From: Stropharia rugosoannulata
Taxonomy: Eukaryota > Basidiomycota > Agaricomycetes > Agaricales > Strophariaceae
Direction: 5' to 3'
Assembly (NCBI GenBank): GCA_028532985.1
Contig: JANCIK010000001.1
Coordinates: 4,526,001-4,590,000, forward strand
Length of the DNA: 64,000 bases
Below, piece by piece: positions 61,323 through 64,000 of the stretch. The notes under the pieces were generated by a model. That model was not told the origin of the DNA and ran no database searches. It worked only from the letters and a program-made list of their open reading frames with translations. A program made the translations under genes and the position numbers. Position 1 is the stretch's first letter. Each line of letters begins with the position of its first letter.

Positions 61323-62687
61323 TTATCCAAGGAGCTTATCTAGTTTACACAGTATATGATCATATGACGCCCAATGCGCTTTGAACGCTTCTGCAGTGAG
61401 GCGCGGCTCGTGTATTTCATTTTCTGACTCAGTGGTGCAAGTTCGAGCGTATTCTGACAGACCGCGCAAAATGCACTCGCGCAGAGAGAGACCAGGCTTA
61501 AACTTTGGCGACCGGCTACTAGGCTGATCTCCCCCTGATTTAAGCGGAAAGGAGCGCGGCGGCATCCTCGGAAGCGGGGCTGCGGCTGCGGTGATCTTTA
61601 AGTCTGAACCTGCATCGTTTTGTTTACGAAAATTCTCAAGCCACTTTGAATAGGTGTTCCGTCCGTCTTGCGAGTGCGTCTGACGCCAGGCACGCGCACG
61701 CTGTTCACGGTAATCAATCCACGTTTCAACCTCATCTGGATCGGCCCCCTCGCACTTGAATATGTCTGCCCAAAGCGATATCTTCGCGCATGAAGGCTTC
61801 CCAGACGGATTATCGACAATTCCCAATGCCAACAGCTGCTCAAGCTGACTGCGAATAGGTTCAGTGAGAGTGGGACATGCTGACAGATGGACGAAGACAG
61901 TAGAATTAGTACCTAATACGATCCTGGAGTACCTGAGCAACGCACCAGGTGGCTCAGATTCACGCAGTGGCTGTGTCTGAATCGTAGAGTCAGAACTTCG
62001 GAGAGGTCGCTCCTGCTTCTGTCTTTTCTCATCTCGCCGCACTGGCTTGACATTCGGAGTTGATTGTGTTTCCTCGTGCAGAACTTCTGATGTTTCTTTG
62101 TGTGTCGAAGATCTAGTGTGCCTCACAAACCAAGTAGAAAGCACTCCGAACCTGTAGGATTCGCAACCAGGGAGCGTCTTTATCGAATACTATTTCTCAA
62201 CAATTGACAATGAGGAGTCATATATTTAAGAGCTTACTTGTATATGAGCATGTATTTCCTTTCTCTCCTGCAACGTTGGTTCACGGCCACCCAATCGCTT
62301 GACAGAATCTTGGGTAACATGGTAAATTGTACCATCCTCCCATTGAAAATGCATGAACACACCGTGCAAAAACTGTATACCCTCTTCAGTTAATGTCGAG
62401 CGCTGAGATATTTGAGGCTTTTTTGGCGGGGGCCGACGTTTCAAGTTCGTCTTTCTTCTGCCAGTCACTTCAATTGACGTTTTTTTCTTCCGTCGCTTAC
62501 GGTTGTTCCTGTTTGTCCTTTGCAACGAGTCGCTTTCTTCATTGGAAGATCCTATACCGTTAACATGACTGCTGCTAGTAGATGTAGTTGTGAGGACCAC
62601 ACTCATTGAGGACGAGCTACGAGTCATGATTGTCATGAAAGAAAGTGTCTTACAGGAACATTTTCGATGTCTTGCATTCAAATTCAA
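61323..62687 (-). CDS. Hypothetical basic protein, possibly nucleic-acid binding (438 aa)
   Basis: Two exons, 62238-62687 and 61323-62189, with a 48-bp intron (GTAAGC..AATAG) in phase 0. The N-terminal half is Ser-rich and then very basic (RNNRKRRKKKTS, RRKTNLKRRPPPKK), typical of nuclear localisation or nucleic-acid contact. A folded region follows (LTEEGIQFLHGVFMHFQWED, LQERKEIHAHIQ), then YRFGVLSTWFVRHTRSS, which faintly recalls the WFxNxR of a homeodomain recognition helix; I regard that as weak. The C-terminal half is mixed, with a helical end (LTAEAFKAHWASYDHILCKL) shared with the preceding gene. The start may instead be an internal ATG 50 bp further in. Confidence 0.6.
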
Positions 62688-64000
62688 TAATCAATGTCCA
62701 AGACTGGTTTCAAAGAACGTCAGCCTCGCGGACTGTCTACTCTGAGTCGTTACAGATATGTGTATGAATTATGAATTTCACTAGTGCTGTCGCTCACTTG
62801 TACTCGAGTAGCCTATTCGGTTGCCAGAATCGGTAATGGAATACGGTACTTATATGCTTCTGTACATGCCAAGACACAAGGTCGGGAAATGGTCTTCGGG
62901 CAGGCCCAAGCATGTCGTCATACTATACATGTAAGCGCCCGGAGTGTGACTGTCTGCTGCTAACGCTAACCAGTTTCAAGCCCGACGCTATTTTATACCT
63001 ATTTGTATGCCACAAACGACGTATATTGAGACACCTTTTTGATCACCTTAAATTGGTTCCAGCAGTGGGATCCGAGCGCTCTTTTTTCAGAGAAAACCGG
63101 ACTTTTTATTTTAGGCAAGTCCAAGCCAATTTTTTATCGGAAGCTTGTTGAAATAGGTATTTCTTGAAAAGATGGAACACATCCGGTTACATTTTACCAG
63201 GTATAAACAGACGGATGCCAGCATTGTGAATGTGTTTAATAAAAGACTGCTGAGCTCTATCGCCGTGCATGTTGGCTCCCGATGTGCCCGAAGACCCTGC
63301 CTTGCAGGCAGGTACGTACTCTGCCCGAACTGAATGCCGCCCACGCAAATAATCACTTACCGTTCATTGTTACTATAAGTTGAATATATATTGGTCATTA
63401 CGCCCTCACGGTGGTGCGGTATTGATACGATGCGTTGAGTTTATGAACCCCGCCCATACCTACTAGATAAATTACTACCTCATCCAGGTAATAGTAGAAT
63501 GACCATGCATATATCCTAGTGGTGGTATACATTGCAATTTATTAGAACTTTTGAAGTCACTGACCGGTCTCTTTATTCGGAATACCCAATTCACCGATAA
63601 TCGCTTATGCAGAAGTTATGTAGAATATAATGACATAGTACACAATATACCCCATATCTTTATAATTATGACACGCTTTTGTATGTAGGTGTTTGGCTGA
63701 CGGAGTCGCGGCATGCAGACCTGGGTTTGAGCTGGTTATGGAGTGACAAAAGGAGGTGAAATGCAATGCAATGGTCTGATACCGCCAACCAAACCAATCA
63801 CATATAGTACGCTATGTGTGTAGCACTACTATCGTACTTTTGCCAAACTTTTGCATCAGCGGCCAATCGGCGGCTGGCACTTTATGAGTCTATAAGCACC
63901 GCGCGCGCCAGCGCGCCCAATGCGCGCTGATTGCGCGGCGCGTTACTAACAGCGCCGTGACGCTTCATGTTATACTATTTACAAATGCTTTACAACATTA
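62688..64000. other. Intergenic to window end
   Basis: No supported gene. Short frames at 62912-63151 and 63111-63356 lack domains. The segment 63898-63955 is very GC-rich, with overlapping GCGCGC palindromes, unlike its AT-rich surroundings. Confidence 0.4.

Noticed and set aside
61323..62687. Homeodomain in the hypothetical basic protein
   Set aside because: WFVRHTRSS only faintly resembles WFxNRR; the expected helix-turn-helix spacing upstream is interrupted by the exon junction insert YSIKTLPGCES.
1..64000. CRISPR arrays, rRNA genes, bacterial-type operons
   Set aside because: None were seen; intron-rich genes and element types show a fungal nuclear sequence.

Overview
The window is nuclear DNA from a filamentous basidiomycete. 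Genes carry frequent short introns (about 45-70 bp, GT..AG with CTNA-type branch points), intergenic DNA is moderately AT-rich, and the gene set (F-box and BTB proteins, DUF7330-type membrane protein, NTF2-like protein, psi-producing oxygenase, FSH1 hydrolase, VIP36-like lectin, transportin) fits an Agaricomycete. The style of the accessory families suggests Ceratobasidiaceae (Rhizoctonia/Ceratobasidium); that placement is inference. Exon coordinates below come from reading splice signals and checking that phases add up; nothing was aligned to a database.

Layout. 0.4-6 kb: a membrane protein gene, two adjoining terminal-inverted-repeat elements with dense subterminal GCGCAC/GTCCGCA motifs, and a broken multi-exon gene whose 5' end abuts the elements. 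6.3-11.2 kb: a full-length Ty1/copia retrotransposon with identical 236-bp LTRs and a TATTC target duplication, but three -1 frame breaks in gag-pol. 12-14 kb: an internally deleted short-chain dehydrogenase relic and a small secreted Ala/His-rich protein. 14-34 kb: gene-sparse, with a 110-bp foldback element, a DUF7330-like gene, two F-box genes, a BTB gene and several lineage-type hypothetical genes. 33.8-42.7 kb: conserved core with an NTF2-like protein, transportin (karyopherin beta-2, 9 exons) and an L-type lectin. 44.3-51.6 kb: a NACHT-like protein with a degenerate P-loop, then a tandem pair of BTB paralogues separated by a perfect 349-bp-arm palindrome. 51.8-59.8 kb: on the minus strand, a psi-factor/linoleate dioxygenase-P450 fusion with an extra N-terminal tandem-repeat domain, followed upstream by an FSH1 serine hydrolase. 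60-62.7 kb: two hypothetical genes sharing a C-terminal module. The last 1.3 kb is non-coding.

Housekeeping genes (transportin, lectin, FSH1) look intact. The flanks are accessory, with transposon damage and rapidly evolving families. Most notable are the 816-bp perfect foldback element and its short relative, the repeat-extended oxygenase, the degenerate NLR-like gene, and the young but frameshifted copia element.
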